From NCBI GenBank assembly GCA_001599915.1, contig BCIG01000004.1:682001-746000 (forward strand): a DNA stretch of 64,000 nt. The letters are read 5' to 3'. Both the position numbers and the translations under genes were made by a program. Positions 46,101-56,481 of the stretch are shown in pieces. Within the stretch, counting starts at the first letter, position 1, and every line of letters starts with the position of its first letter. Under the pieces are notes generated by a model that did not search any database, had not been told where the DNA came from, and worked only from the letters and a program-made list of their open reading frames with translations. This DNA is from Symbiotaphrina buchneri. Its lineage: Eukaryota; Ascomycota; Symbiotaphrinales; Symbiotaphrinaceae.

Positions 46101-46885
46101 AGGGTTGGAAGCATCAAGGCAAGTCCGTCTCACTACTGGCTGTTCGCAACATTTCTGCCTCGGTCTCCGAACCGTTCTGCCTCCTTGCTATCTTCAGCAC
46201 TTCCGATCCTCTTCGACCTGAGGCAGCCAGTATCATCTCATCCTTGCATCAGCGCAACATAACCACATACCTTCTCTCGGGTGACAATCCGACCACCGCC
46301 AACGCCATCGCTGCGCAGGTTAATATCCCTGCGAGCAACGTCATCGCAGGCGTCCTGCCACATCAAAAGGCCGAGAAGATCCAAATGCTGCAACGCAGCT
46401 TGCACAAGGCGACCCCGCGCTTCTTCGGGCTCTTCGGCCGTCGTATCGAAGACCCTAATAAGCGTGCTTTAGTTGCAATGGTTGGCGATGGCATCAATGA
46501 CGCGCCCGCCTTGACCGTCGCCGACGTGGGCATCGCCATAGGCAGCGGCAGCGACGTGGCCATCTCCTCGGCGGAGTTCGTGCTGGTCTCGTCCAACCTG
46601 ACTTCGGTGCTGACGCTGATCGATCTCAGCCGGACGGTGTTCCGCCGCATCAAGTTCAACTTTGCGTGGGCGCTGGTGTACAACCTCATTGCGCTGCCGA
46701 TCGCGGCCGGTTGCTTGTATGCGGTCAGGAGTGGCGGTGGCCATGTCCGGTTGGATCCGGTGTGGGCGAGTTTGGCGATGGCGTTGAGTAGTGTCAGCGT
46801 GGTGTGTAGCAGTCTGCTGTTAAGGACCCGCTGGTGGGGAGTTGGGTTCAGGGGTGGCAGAGATGAGGGTGTTGCTATAGAGTGA
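43169..46885 (+). CDS. Cu(I)-exporting P1B-type ATPase (CrpA/Ccc2-like)
   Basis: Single exon, 1238 residues. There are four N-terminal metal-binding repeats: LHCPSC, GGMTCSSC, GGMTCSAC and GMYCEHC. An extra Cys pair (ENCAQC) lies in the basic linker after the first. About eight membrane segments surround the translocation motif CPC (C820-P-C822). Then come DKTGTLT (D865), SSHPIARA and GDGINDAPAL. These features define a copper-transporting ATPase. The long Cys-rich N-terminus recalls the fungal copper-detoxifying CrpA type that exports Cu at the cell surface, while Ccc2 loads Golgi enzymes; I favour the former by domain count but cannot exclude the latter. Note that the copper-dependent tyrosinase at 55 kb and the AA9 enzyme lie in the same window. 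The start could also be the second ATG, seven codons on. Confidence 0.93.
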   Translation: MHNSASMANEKRTAAPRTSRPRADDIIQTIFLIPNLHCPSCVSNIEAILSRLHIPETDINCSIVSHKVTVSRPSRVALPTVTEAIEKEGYEIYSIIEEFPDGREVQHGLPQRPLLDKRLSWFESAVDRWLGGGKEASTDGAKRKRHLENCAQCRELQSKRDRQSKQPPAGPEGKDSESERLKPSDTGLPKEELVVVDRNAGQQKEYEAVIVIGGMTCSSCTSKVDETLSSKPWVKSVNVSLLTNTATVKFVGDHDPQELAEEIEDIGYEASIDNVREVSTHGSPGAPKASDNFSALYAIGGMTCSACVVTISDLLKQHEFVKKVDVNLLSNTATVAFEGKDHLPEIAEIIEDAGYDAKLVEVTDPTQVSSKDIERKVSIRVDGMYCEHCPPKIIGAMTGFDGRVKVVKEPTVSDPVINISYEPSPPEFTIRHIMNAIRSSDDSFAPSVFHPPTIEERSRAMHAREQKRILLRVILAVIVAIPTFIIGIVFMSLVPSSNSVRRFFRTPMWSGSVSRAEWALFILATPVYFFAADTFHTRALKEMQALWRPGSRTSILQRFYHFGSMNMLMSMGTTIAYFASIAELAIAATQPADGMSASNSSYFDSVVFLTMFLLIGRLLEAFSKSKTGEAVSMLGKMRPTEAMLVEPNDSDSNEGKPSTSVHHVSADLLEVGDVVRVVQGGSPPCDGVIVEGETTFDESSLTGESRPVHKALGDKVYSGTINKRAPILVRILEIAGTTMLDQIVRVVREGQTRRAPVERVADVLTKYFTPFVTYLALTTWIIWLALGFSGALPRDYLDIQTGGWALWSLQFAIAVFVVACPCGIGLAAPTALFVGGAVAAHNGILAKGGGEAFQEASNLDCVVFDKTGTLTQGGEPVITDFEFVTNDPPSALNERDILGLLKVLEESSSHPIARAAVSYCDAKEAPEISPVRMEEVAGKGVKGEFAYGDLRLEAIVGNEAFLHENSASIDATSSTNLEGWKHQGKSVSLLAVRNISASVSEPFCLLAIFSTSDPLRPEAASIISSLHQRNITTYLLSGDNPTTANAIAAQVNIPASNVIAGVLPHQKAEKIQMLQRSLHKATPRFFGLFGRRIEDPNKRALVAMVGDGINDAPALTVADVGIAIGSGSDVAISSAEFVLVSSNLTSVLTLIDLSRTVFRRIKFNFAWALVYNLIALPIAAGCLYAVRSGGGHVRLDPVWASLAMALSSVSVVCSSLLLRTRWWGVGFRGGRDEGVAIE

Positions 46886-47534
46886 GCAGCGGCTGTCAGA
46901 AGGTGGCTTTTTCGTCCCCTCAAGATAGAGTATACAACGGCACACGATCTCCTTTTCAACGGCGTTTGGCAAGATGTACTATCTGACTGCCGTGTGCATT
47001 AATTTAGCCACGAATCATATTTTCCCTTGCGAACCTGGTGACATGCCGACCACGGCTTTCCCTTGTCCTCCAAGTTTTCATGCTGTACTGAGGAGCGCGG
47101 ATGATGAGGCGCCCTTCAGTACACCTTGGCGGCTGTCATTCGTCACAGAATCAGCGAATGGTTCCGGCCCACGAGTCGCTACTATTCTGCCCTTCTATCA
47201 GCTCCCTCCTTCGTATTGGTGGGTTATTTCAGACTCCTCACGGCCAAAATGTCTTGCGATTGGTTCGCCAATTCTCGTGTGGCACCTTCCTCGAATAGCA
47301 GACAGCAGACAGAAGTCACGCGGTCCAAATGCAGCAGGGCTATGCTGGCTGCGCCGCATGCTGTTGCTGCGCCTTGCTGCACTGCGACACCATCATCCAT
47401 CGCAGAACATCTGAACATCATCGCCGGACCCCATCGCCATCATCAATCCCGGAGCTGATACGCGGCCAGAGTGTCCAGATCTAAGTGTCAGAGCTATTAC
47501 ACCAAGGCTAGAACGACATCCACGAACTGCCAGT
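46886..47534. other. Intergenic, no gene seen
   Basis: Between two plus-strand genes. Frames of about 100-146 codons overlap in different phases and carry no domain features. Confidence 0.5.
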
Positions 47535-50500
47535 ATGTCTGGGATTGGCGAGGCTGCCTCTGTCATTGCTGTCCTGCAGCTGGTCCTGGAGGTCAGTCTC
47601 CGATGCAGGGAGTATCATCTAGCCGTCAAAGACGCCAGAAGAGATATTGAACGTCTTGAAAACGGGCTCACGGCTCTCCGTGACGTCCTAGATAGGATCG
47701 TGGACCAAGAACTGGCTCCAGTGTTCAAGAGACCAATCGAGCTGTGCGCTTTGGAGCTCCATGAACTGAAAGCGGTCTTGGGTTCGGGACCAGGCAGCAA
47801 TCCGAGCGCGATGGGCTCAATGCTACGATCGTTAAAATGGCCGTTGAAGAGCAAGGACGTGGATAAATTATTGGCTGCCATGGAGAGGCAGAAGACCACT
47901 TTGCTACTCGCTTTAGCAACTGACCAGAGGTATGATTCCATTTCCTCCGATCGTTCTGTCTAACATCACTAAGAACAACAACGCTGGATCTGAAAGATGG
48001 AGTCAATCAACTCAACCGAAGCTTCCTGGAATCCCGCGCTGAGAAAGAACGGCTTGATGTCCTTGAATGGTTATGCGAGACAGCACCGGATCCCTCTTCT
48101 AATCATGAGGAAGCCTGGAAAAAGCATCTGTCAGGTACAGGAGCCTGGCTGCTCGACAATGCAACGTTCCAGGAATGGCTTTTAAGATCTGGTACCTTTC
48201 TATGGCTGCATGGTATTCCTGGATGTGGGAAGAGCGTACTCAGGTTTGAAGAGCTCCCAAGAGAGACATGGGCTATGCTAACATATTTAAGCTCAACGAT
48301 CATTGAGAAATTGAAAGAGATATCTGACACGGAAGACGACGTTGCCCTTGCATACTTCTACTTCGATTTCAACAACAAAGACAAGCAGAACGCTGCTAAA
48401 TGCTTGTCATCTCTGGTCCACCAGCTTTGCCGCCAGGCCACGGAACTTCCGCAGCCGGTCAGAGAACTCTTCACCGCATGCCAGAATGGAGGTCAACATC
48501 CTGCCCTGGATTTACTAAGACGGACATTACATGAGACTTTTCGCGTCTACAAATAAGTATTCATTGTGCTTGACGCGCTGGATGAATGTCCCAAAGGCGA
48601 TCTACGAGATGAGGTCCTCCAGTGGATTCGAGATACCAAGACATCAAATCCTTCGAACCTTCACTTGTTAACGACTAGTCGCGAGGAAGTCGATATTAAA
48701 GATATGCTGAACGACATGACGACATGGCCTCCTATGTCAGTTCAAGGCCCGGCGGTTCAGGCTGACATAGACCGCTACATTCACGAACAGCTGGAGAGCT
48801 CTACAAAGCTGAGGAGATGGCGTAAAAATAGGATTCTGAAAGAGGAAATCGAGCAAAAGTTGTCTGCAAAAGCTAATGGGATGTGAGTACAAGATCTATC
48901 GTGCTTCGAAATTGGATTTTGCCTAACTCTTCCATCGACCTTAAGGTTCCGATGGGCCGTCTGCCAATTGGAAATGTTGTCAAAGTGTCTTACACAAAGA
49001 GAGATGAGAGAAGCTCTCGAACGACTACCCGAAGACCTGAACGAGACATATTCAAGAATCTTCGAGAGTATAGATGTCCGGTATCGGCCAAAGGCTGCCA
49101 GAGCTTTACTGTGGCTAGCGTTTGCAAAAAACCCTCTCTCCGTGGAATTGCTTGCGGAAGCAGCGATTATCAAGCCTGATTGGGGCAACTCGTGCGATCC
49201 AACTGATAGACTTGAGGATCACAACGATATTGTGGAGATTCTGTCATCCCTGGTCATCGTTGTCCACTGGGAACCAGGGGATGGTAGGGTTCCACCCCCG
49301 AACGAAGTACAGCTGGCCCATTTCTCCGTTAAAGAGTTCCTGGTGGTTTATCCTCTTGACTGCGACGGAGCAGTACCGAAGCATATCAACGATTATACTG
49401 CCAATTGTTACATGGCCGAATGTTGCTTGGCTTATGTGAAGCACTGGGACGATGCCGAAGCAGCGCGAGCATCTTCCCATGACGACATATTCCTGTCTTC
49501 TTTGGAAATGTATTGCAGTAGATATTGGACCCGCCACTTGAGGGATAGCGAAAAAATCAAACGCGACTCTGCGACACGCGCACATGGCTTTGCTATGTCC
49601 TTATTGACGTCCCCACATCTTCGTACAAGATGGTTAAGAAGGTCAAAACCTTTTGAGGCTCGATATAAAAATGCACCGCTCCCATATTATCTCGCATATA
49701 CCGGTTCTCGAATACTCTTGCAATCTTTCTTCAATGGGGCCTTTACCCAAGACTTCAGCACCACTAGTTGCGGGCCATCACTGTTCACCATTGCTGGATC
49801 GCTACATTCAATACCGCAGCAGTCCATAGATATCAACTCAGGAGGAGGATTTTACGGTTACCCCTTACAGGTGTCTGCTGTTTCCTGGGACAAAGAGACT
49901 GTACAACTACTCCTTGACAAGGGAGCAGATGTCAATGCTAAAGGAGGGTATCACGGCACTGCTCTGCAGGCAGCTGCAGGCAGAGGTATGAAAGAGATTG
50001 TACAACTCCTGCTTGACAGTGGAGCAGATGTCAATGCTCAGGAAGGAGAAGAACGTGAAACGGCTCTGCAAGCAGCTGCTGCTGTTGGTAAGAAAGAGAT
50101 TATAGAACTACTTCTTTACAGGGGAGCAGATGTCAATGTTCAGGGAGGTCATTACGGAACACCTCTGGTAGCAGCTGTTTGTCATGGTAACAAAGATACT
50201 GTACAGCTCCTGCTTGATAGTGGAGCAGTTATCAATACTCAGGGAGGGGATTACGGTGCACCTCTACAAGCAGCTGTTCATCATCAATACACAGAGATTG
50301 TACAGCTCTTGCTTGACAAAGGAGCAGATGTCAATGCTGAGGGAGGGCAAAATTGGACGGCCCTGCAAGCAGCTGCTTCTAGGAATAGCAAAGAGATTAT
50401 ACAACTACTTCTTGACAAAGGAGCAGATGTCAATGTTGAGGGAGGGTATTACTGGACGGCCCTGCAAGTAGCTGCTTCTAGGAATGGGAAAGAGATTATA

Positions 50501-50755
50501 CAACTACTTCTTGACAAAGGAGCAGATGTCAATGCTCAGGGAGGAGTCTATGGAACCGCTCTGCATGCCACTTTAAGTCTTGACAACCTCGGGGCGTTCA
50601 AGTTGCTGGTTTCAAACGGAGCGGATCTGAGCTTGACAAATGAACGGGGCGAGACAGTGATTGAGCAGATCTCCTCCGTAGAAAGGGGAAGTTTCTGTCG
50701 GAGGATCACGCAATGGTCGATTCAAGAGGGTCTTATCGCGAAGCCGGAATGGTGA
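47535..50755 (+). CDS. Fungal NLR: STAND N-terminal, NACHT, ankyrin repeats; one in-frame stop
   Basis: Four exons: 47535-47929, 47974-48243, 48292-48882 and 48946-50755. Introns are 44-63 nt and phases agree; there are 1021 codons. The N-terminus (GEAASVIAVLQLVLEVSLRC) matches the fungal STAND N-terminal (HeLo-like) domain. The NACHT module has Walker A GIPGCGKS (212-219) and Walker B VFIVLDALDE (311-320). A winged-helix-like region (LTQREMREALERLPEDL, LSVELLAEAAI) follows, with VQLAHFSVKEFL, and the gene ends in seven ankyrin repeats. Such NLRs sense non-self or microbial cues and can trigger cell death. Codon 310 (48554-48556) is TAA where relatives have Gln before VFIVLDALDE. A CAA-to-TAA change fits, which is the CpA-to-TpA change typical of RIP. 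The gene may be a pseudogene, a natural null allele or a sequence error. Confidence 0.85.
49895..50590 (+). repeat. Seven in-frame ankyrin repeats, 99-102 bp units
   Basis: Each unit encodes 33-34 residues of the form EIVQLLLDKGADVN followed by a variable tripeptide and TALQAAA. Units five and six are almost identical in DNA, including silent positions, so they arose or were homogenised recently. Differences concentrate just after the GG turn (HHG, HYG, DYG, QNW, YYW, VYG-type triplets). Confidence 0.9.
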
Positions 50756-53261
50756 GGACAACCCGTTGTTAACTCAATTGACGCTTTTCTGATCTCTGTA
50801 TGGCAGGCTAGCAAAGCAAGAGGAATATAATAAGGCAGCGAGGAGATATAGGGTACTGTGGGGAAATGATGAAGATGATGACGAGAAGGAAAACATGGAG
50901 GAAAGCACGGATGAGGACGAAAAGGAGGGAGATGAGGATGGGGAGGAAATGGAAATAGACAACGATGAGGAACCATCCTCTTGAGAGAATCTGGCTCGGG
51001 CAGAGCTCCTATTCTCTGCAAGGTGCTTCAAGTTAACCATCACATCTTTCCTGTCGTCATACATAACATTCACGGCCTAGCAATGCGCCCGATGCATTAT
51101 CCGCTTCGCCGGGCTGGACCTTTTCTTTTCTGCAGGTAGTCTGGCAGACATCTCAATCTCTGCCGACATGATGACAAAGACACCAATAATCACCATGCTC
51201 TTCAGTTTATGCAGGGATCACTCAAGTTCCCTAATCCAGACCTAGTAAATCCGAGCCCTTTTGTTATGACATCCCATGCCGCATTCCAGACCTTTCCGCA
51301 TCCAAGAATGCTACAAGCCTGCAACAGCCCAGCACGCGAGAGTTGGCTGCCAAAAAAAAGTCGCAGCGATCGCACCACCACAAGAGCTCAGCATTCCGAT
51401 GCGTACACAAAAAGAAAACAAAACAAAACAAACTGTCGCAGAGCCGCAAATCAGCGCAAGAAGCCCGCCGGCAGTCGGGCAGCCACTGACGTCCTGTAAA
51501 TGCAGACAGGCTTTGGCACTGCCGAAAGGAAGGAACCCTCTTACCAAACAAAAGCCGCGCGCGGCGCCCAGCCAAACCAAAACCACGCCAAACTTACCTA
51601 CTGACTAAGGGCCGCGCCTACCTACTTCGCACCTTGGCAAACCCTCCCTCTCGATCTGCTTAGCGGGCCCAAGCCCTAAGCCCCAGAAAACCAACAACAA
51701 ATGTCTCAGATCCTCCCGGCGCCGCTGCAAAAGCCGCCGCACTCGCTGCCGCCGCTGCTGGGACTTACGTTAGGCGCCCGCGGGCCCGCCCGCACCGCTT
51801 CTAAGTAGGCAAGAAGTAGAGGATGGCGCCGGGATGATGTCTCAGATTTAGGATCTGGATCTGACTATACTATGGGGGAAGCCAAGACGAGGAGAGGGAA
51901 GGAAAAGAAGAGCGGGTAGGCAACCGCTGCTAAATACCTACTCTAGCAGGTGATGGAAATGCCGTGCTTTTGAAGTTTGGGTGGGCTTATTATGCTACCC
52001 ATGGTATGCTTGCGTGCGAAGGTCTGCTTTGACAGACGGAGCAGAGGATGGATGACTCGATGGGGTGCTCACAGCGAGTACCTAGAATCTCTCCGGCCAC
52101 TCAAGATGCGAGTGAAGAGAGGGGCTGCCGGGCTTGGATCACAAGAGGCACGGTATGACAAGCGGCTAGGGCATCATCGTCGCAGAAGGAAGGACGGTGA
52201 TGGTAGATGGATGCAGTATGCAAATTGCAAATACAAATGCAACTGCGACTGCAAAAGGCAAGATTGAGGTACACATCACAAGGAGGGAGCCAAATGCAGC
52301 ATCAAAGCTCCCCATCCAGGCATATCTTCCACTAAAGAACAAGGGAAAAGAAGAAAACGCAAGAGACACGAAGAGGCAGGAGGCAGGAGTCGTGCTGAGC
52401 AGGAGAAGGGCCAGAAGCACTAGCAGAGCTAACATCCGCATCTGGGTCAGCATCACCGTCTGGGTCAGCATCAGCATCTGCATCACGCTGCAAGTTCACG
52501 GTCCATGGTTCGCTCTGGGTCCACCAAACCCAGCAAACAGGGACCACCCACAGAGACGACAGCCAGCTCGCATACGCTCGTATACGTACGCGCGGCCCAC
52601 GCGTGGATGATCCACCATCGGAAAGCACGGAAGCACGTAAGCATGCACCAGTACAAGCATGCACAAGCACACGCAGGCACAGGTACAGGCATGCACAGAT
52701 CAAGCACACACGCTCTGAAGAAAGAGAGCAAAAAGGGAAGAGTCGCAGCAGGCAAGCAAGTACCGGTAGTAAGTTAGTAAGAAGTTGTAGAATTTTATAC
52801 AGTCTCCAAGCATACAGCACATATCGATACCAAACCTCTCTCCGACACGCAACACACTCACTCACATAGACAGGACAAGAAACCCGGAACAGATGGAAGA
52901 AAGGAGCCATTTCTACTACCATACACATACATGCCCAACCACCTCTAATACTGCTTCCACCAGCAACAACACGCTCCTCCACACTCACTAGCAACGCACC
53001 AGCAACCATCAGTACCACTGCAGCTCGTCCCCTAGACACATAGCACACCAAAGATCCCAGTTTCAGTTTTAAAAAAATAAATGGCAAGAAGAAGTTGTGT
53101 ATCCGGACCTAGACACCACCAGCACCATAGCGCCCGTTTTGCGTTATCCCCGGCTTAGATGGCAAATCGATAATTGTCAAACAAACACCGGTGTTGTATA
53201 TTTCCCGCACGTCATCAAAACGAGCTGAGGTTATTCCCTTGACATCATATATATTGCGCGT
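50756..53261. other. Intergenic, low-complexity tracts
   Basis: About 2.5 kb without a supportable gene. It holds an acidic/GA-rich stretch (50870-50980), an A-rich tract (51345-51430), a gggtcagcatc-type short repeat (52440-52495) and a CA/GCA-rich tract (52620-52720). The long minus-strand frame across it is Asp-Ala-Pro repeat with no domain, so it was not called. Confidence 0.45.
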
Positions 53262-54289
53262 CTAGCTGAACACGGCCGACATGCTCGAGCTGACGGTGCA
53301 GCCACCGCTGTCGGCGCCGTCGTAGGTGCCGTCCTGCGCGCCGGCCTGAGAGCCCGTGGCGCAGTTGACGAGCTCGTAGCCGTACTCGCAGCTGGTGGCC
53401 GACTTGTCCTGGCACTCGAACACGCAGGTCGTCATGTCGGACACGCACGAGTCGGTAGTCACGGACACGCTGTTGCCGGACATGTTGACCTCCTTGGAGA
53501 TGTCCACCACGCCGTACTCACCCGTCGTGAATTCCAGCCACGTGTTGGAGATCTGGCCGTTGACGAGCTTGGTGTCGCTGTAGATGGCCGACAGCGCGCC
53601 GGAGACGCCGGTGCCGAAGCTGAGCGTGCAGTTGGAGCCCGAGGCGAGCGTGTGTGTGACGTAGGGCTGCTTCGCGTTGACCCATGACCCGTCTGAACCC
53701 CACACCACGAGCACGATATCTTCGCCCGCGGAGTTGGAGAACTCCATGATGTAGTCACCGTCGTTTCCAATCCACACTTCACCGTCCGAGGTCACGGCGT
53801 TGATGCCGGCGGAGATGAGTCCCAGAGCCAGGATCCTGGCTTCGTCGACGGCGGTCAGGATCGTGCCGACGATGTCGCTGGCAACGTCGCTTGAGCTGGT
53901 CGAGGCAGCGGAGGAGGCAGCGGCAGTCGAGGAGTGGGTCGTGGCTGCCGCAGCAACGGCAGCAGCAGTGGTCGTAGCGGCGGCCTCGTTGACAGCTGCG
54001 GCGGGGGTGGCTTCACCCCAGGTTTGTCCGGCGGAGTAGGTGTAGGCAACCTTGGACCAGTCGACGTCGGCCAAGTCAGGGTTCCTTTCCTCGATGGTAC
54101 TACACGGTAGACGTTAGAGACGCGAGGGTATATGACAATGAATCCCGAGACTCACGCTTCGACCTTCAGAGGCTCGGCTTCGCGCTTCGAGTGGAGGTGA
54201 GCATGGCCGTGGTGATGGCCGGACGGGGCGGCGATGACCGGGGCGATGATGGTGGTGGCCAGCACCAAGGCAGTAGCTAAAGAGCGCAT
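53262..54289 (-). CDS. Secreted Cys-rich effector/allergen-like protein
   Basis: Two exons, 54289-54156 and 54099-53262, with a 56-nt intron (GTGAGT...TGTAG); 323 residues. A signal peptide (MRSLATALVLATTIIAPVIA) is followed by a His-rich segment (GHHHGHAHLHS), a KR site (SKREAEP) suitable for Kex2 processing, and YTYSAGQTWGE. An Ala/Thr/Ser linker of about 55 residues comes next, then a C-terminal domain of about 190 residues. That domain is rich in beta-type sequence (EVWIGNDGDYIMEF, GSWVNAKQPYVTHTL, NTWLEFTTG) with about eight cysteines near the end (DSCVSDMTTCVFEC, SCEYGYELVNC). I have seen this architecture in anonymous fungal secreted proteins, sometimes labelled allergen or effector, but cannot name a function. 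The His cluster might bind metal. Confidence 0.8.
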
Positions 54290-55311
54290 TGTTGTAGAAT
54301 CGCAAGTCGAAGTTGTAAGTCCTTGTCAAGCGGTTGTTGAAGCAATGTGCATAATACGGTCGACCGGAACGCGACGTAGACAGAGCAGTAGTAAGCTTTC
54401 GTTTATTCGGTTATCTGTAATCCAGCAGGACAGGGGGTTTATAGAGAGCGACAAGAAAGCAAGAACACACGGCGCAAAGGAGTGATACGCGTGTCTTCCT
54501 GACAGAGAGAGATGTAGAGAAGGAGTGAATTGGGATCCTGTGATCTCGAATGATGGTGGTGAGAAAGTAAAAGGAAGGAAGGGGGGGTGGTGCTGCAAGG
54601 TGCTGTCTGTCTGTCTGTAAGGGAAAGGGCAGACGGGACGAGAACAACGAAAAGGGGGCGCTTGCGTGTGCGACGCGCTAGTGCTGCTATTGTCCTTGTG
54701 TAATTTAACTGTCAGTGACGAGAGCCAATCAATCGCCGTGAACGTTGTATTGACCTGGCGCGGCATGCAACTTGGCATTGTTAGAGCGAAATCGGCCCCA
54801 GTTGGCTCTACTAGCCGAGATTGCTGCTCGGCAAGATAACCAACTACAATCGCCAGTTTGTGTCCATCACCCGAAAATTGTTTACTTTCGTACACCTGAC
54901 ACCGAAGAAAACCCTCGCTGGCTCCACTTGCTGTAACAAAAGAGCTTTTTTTCTTTCTTTCTTTCTTTTACACACTTTTTACAAGGGTAATTTGCAGTCT
55001 GCGCTCTCCCATTCGAGGGAAAATCCTTTTAACCATCCCCGCACCGGGAAAATTTGGATATCCATTTTTTGCAGCTAATGTGCAATTCTGCCAAGGCCCC
55101 ACCTGCAGAACCGCTCAACCAATTCCCCGGGACCTGGCTCACTGGCTCCCACCAAGACTGAACTTTCCCACGCAAATCGGTCCATGGCGCCAGTCGAAAC
55201 GTCGTAAGCGCCGGTTCGATTCTCTAGACTGCACACCGGCTCCACCTCCGAGAGGCCTCGAAGCCTCAAGACCCAACGGTCGTGCAGACCTCGGCGCTCT
55301 TTGATCGTCAG
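54290..55311. other. Intergenic, promoter side of secreted protein gene
   Basis: CT-rich in places, with a (ttct)n run at about 54945-54968. No gene is supported. Confidence 0.5.
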
Positions 55312-56481
55312 CTACCGGTAGATGTAGCACATGGGACCGCGGAGGGTGCTCATGAGGTCGCCAATCTCCACCGGCTCGGCATTCACACCCAAATCAACCA
55401 GATCCTGCAGGGTCCCATTTCGGGAAGGCGGCGAGTTGTTCAAAGTGATGGTGCCCAAGAGGGCATACTGGCGTGCGCTCAGATCCTGGTTCTGCCAGAT
55501 CCACCATATGCGGTCGATCTGGGCGTGGTGAAGCCAGAACATCGGGTCGCCCGGCGACGTGAACAGGTCCCCCGCCGGGTCGCCTTGGTACGTAAAGTGC
55601 CCGCCCGTGTGCACGCCGTAGAAACCCTCGTCGAAGAAGCCCTGCATCGTCGTCTGGAACAAGTAGATATCGCTGTTGTTGACGATCAGCGCGTGTGAGT
55701 CGCTGTCTTTGTTCCAGCGGCTAGACACCCATTCTGAGATGTCGCGTTTCAGGCACCGAGGGTTGTACGCCAACGGATTGGCCTGGGGCTGGATCTCGGG
55801 CTCGGCCAGCGTCGGAGTGACAGGTCCTAGATTCACAGACATGTTCTTGAAGGGTCCGCTTGCCACACAGCCGCCGCCTTCGCCGGGCGGGATGGGGTTC
55901 AGCCCGGTTGGCAACGCTTCCGTCTCATTGTGCGCTTCAAACACCCCGTTCCCACTGATACTGTAATCGCTGCCATCGAGGTACGGCGAGTTGATCGGGT
56001 CAAACGCCGACTTTCCCCAATTCCAATACGGTTGGTAACCAGTGTATCCGCATTCATTGCGTAGCGCTTGCTCGTACGTCCAAGTGAAGTAGCGATGCCA
56101 CGATAGGAAATTCGCCGTGCCGTGAATCGTCAACGTCTGATTAATATGCGTCGCCACGAAATCATCGTACCGACTTCGAGCGCCAGGCACTTTGGCTGGG
56201 TCTGATTTCGGTGGCGTGGCCATCAGATACAGCACGGCGTCGATGTACGCTCGTCGGTCGCTGGTGCTGAGCGTACTCCATTCTTGCCGCACGGCGACGT
56301 TGCTCAGCGTGCAGGTTTGGCCGGGCAAGTACTGAGATGCTTCATATGCGGCGAGGTTGGCTAGCCCGTGAGCTGCTAGCTGATCTGTCTGAGCCGTGGA
56401 TGCTGGCGTGTAAGCACTGACTGCGTGGATGGTGAGGCAGAAGTAGAAGAACTTCGCGAGGTGTAAAATGAAGATCATCAT
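55312..56481 (-). CDS. Secreted tyrosinase (common central domain)
   Basis: Single exon, 389 residues. The signal peptide is MMIFILHLAKFFYFCLTIHAVSA. The CuA site has H112 (THIN), H120 (IHGT) and H129 (SWHRY). The CuB site has H291 and H295 (GVHTGGH) and H318/H319 in DPMFWLHHAQIDRIWW. Several N-x-S/T glycosylation sequons fit secretion. The type-3 copper pair oxidises phenols, possibly in pigment or natural-product formation. It lacks the C-terminal blocking domain of fungal melanising tyrosinases (usually over 550 residues). It therefore resembles the shorter secreted form with a signal peptide, as in the orsC-like group. It stands alone, in the same orientation as the gene at 53262. Confidence 0.93.
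   Translation of the reverse strand: MMIFILHLAKFFYFCLTIHAVSAYTPASTAQTDQLAAHGLANLAAYEASQYLPGQTCTLSNVAVRQEWSTLSTSDRRAYIDAVLYLMATPPKSDPAKVPGARSRYDDFVATHINQTLTIHGTANFLSWHRYFTWTYEQALRNECGYTGYQPYWNWGKSAFDPINSPYLDGSDYSISGNGVFEAHNETEALPTGLNPIPPGEGGGCVASGPFKNMSVNLGPVTPTLAEPEIQPQANPLAYNPRCLKRDISEWVSSRWNKDSDSHALIVNNSDIYLFQTTMQGFFDEGFYGVHTGGHFTYQGDPAGDLFTSPGDPMFWLHHAQIDRIWWIWQNQDLSARQYALLGTITLNNSPPSRNGTLQDLVDLGVNAEPVEIGDLMSTLRGPMCYIYR

Noticed and set aside
52332-53087. 251-codon minus-strand frame with Asp-Ala-Pro repeats
   Set aside because: Its composition follows a short DNA repeat (gggtcagcatc-like), and there is no signal peptide, domain or splice context.
55180-55260. tRNA-like T-loop (ggttcgattct)
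   Set aside because: The flanking bases do not form a T-stem, and no acceptor or anticodon arms fit at the right spacing.
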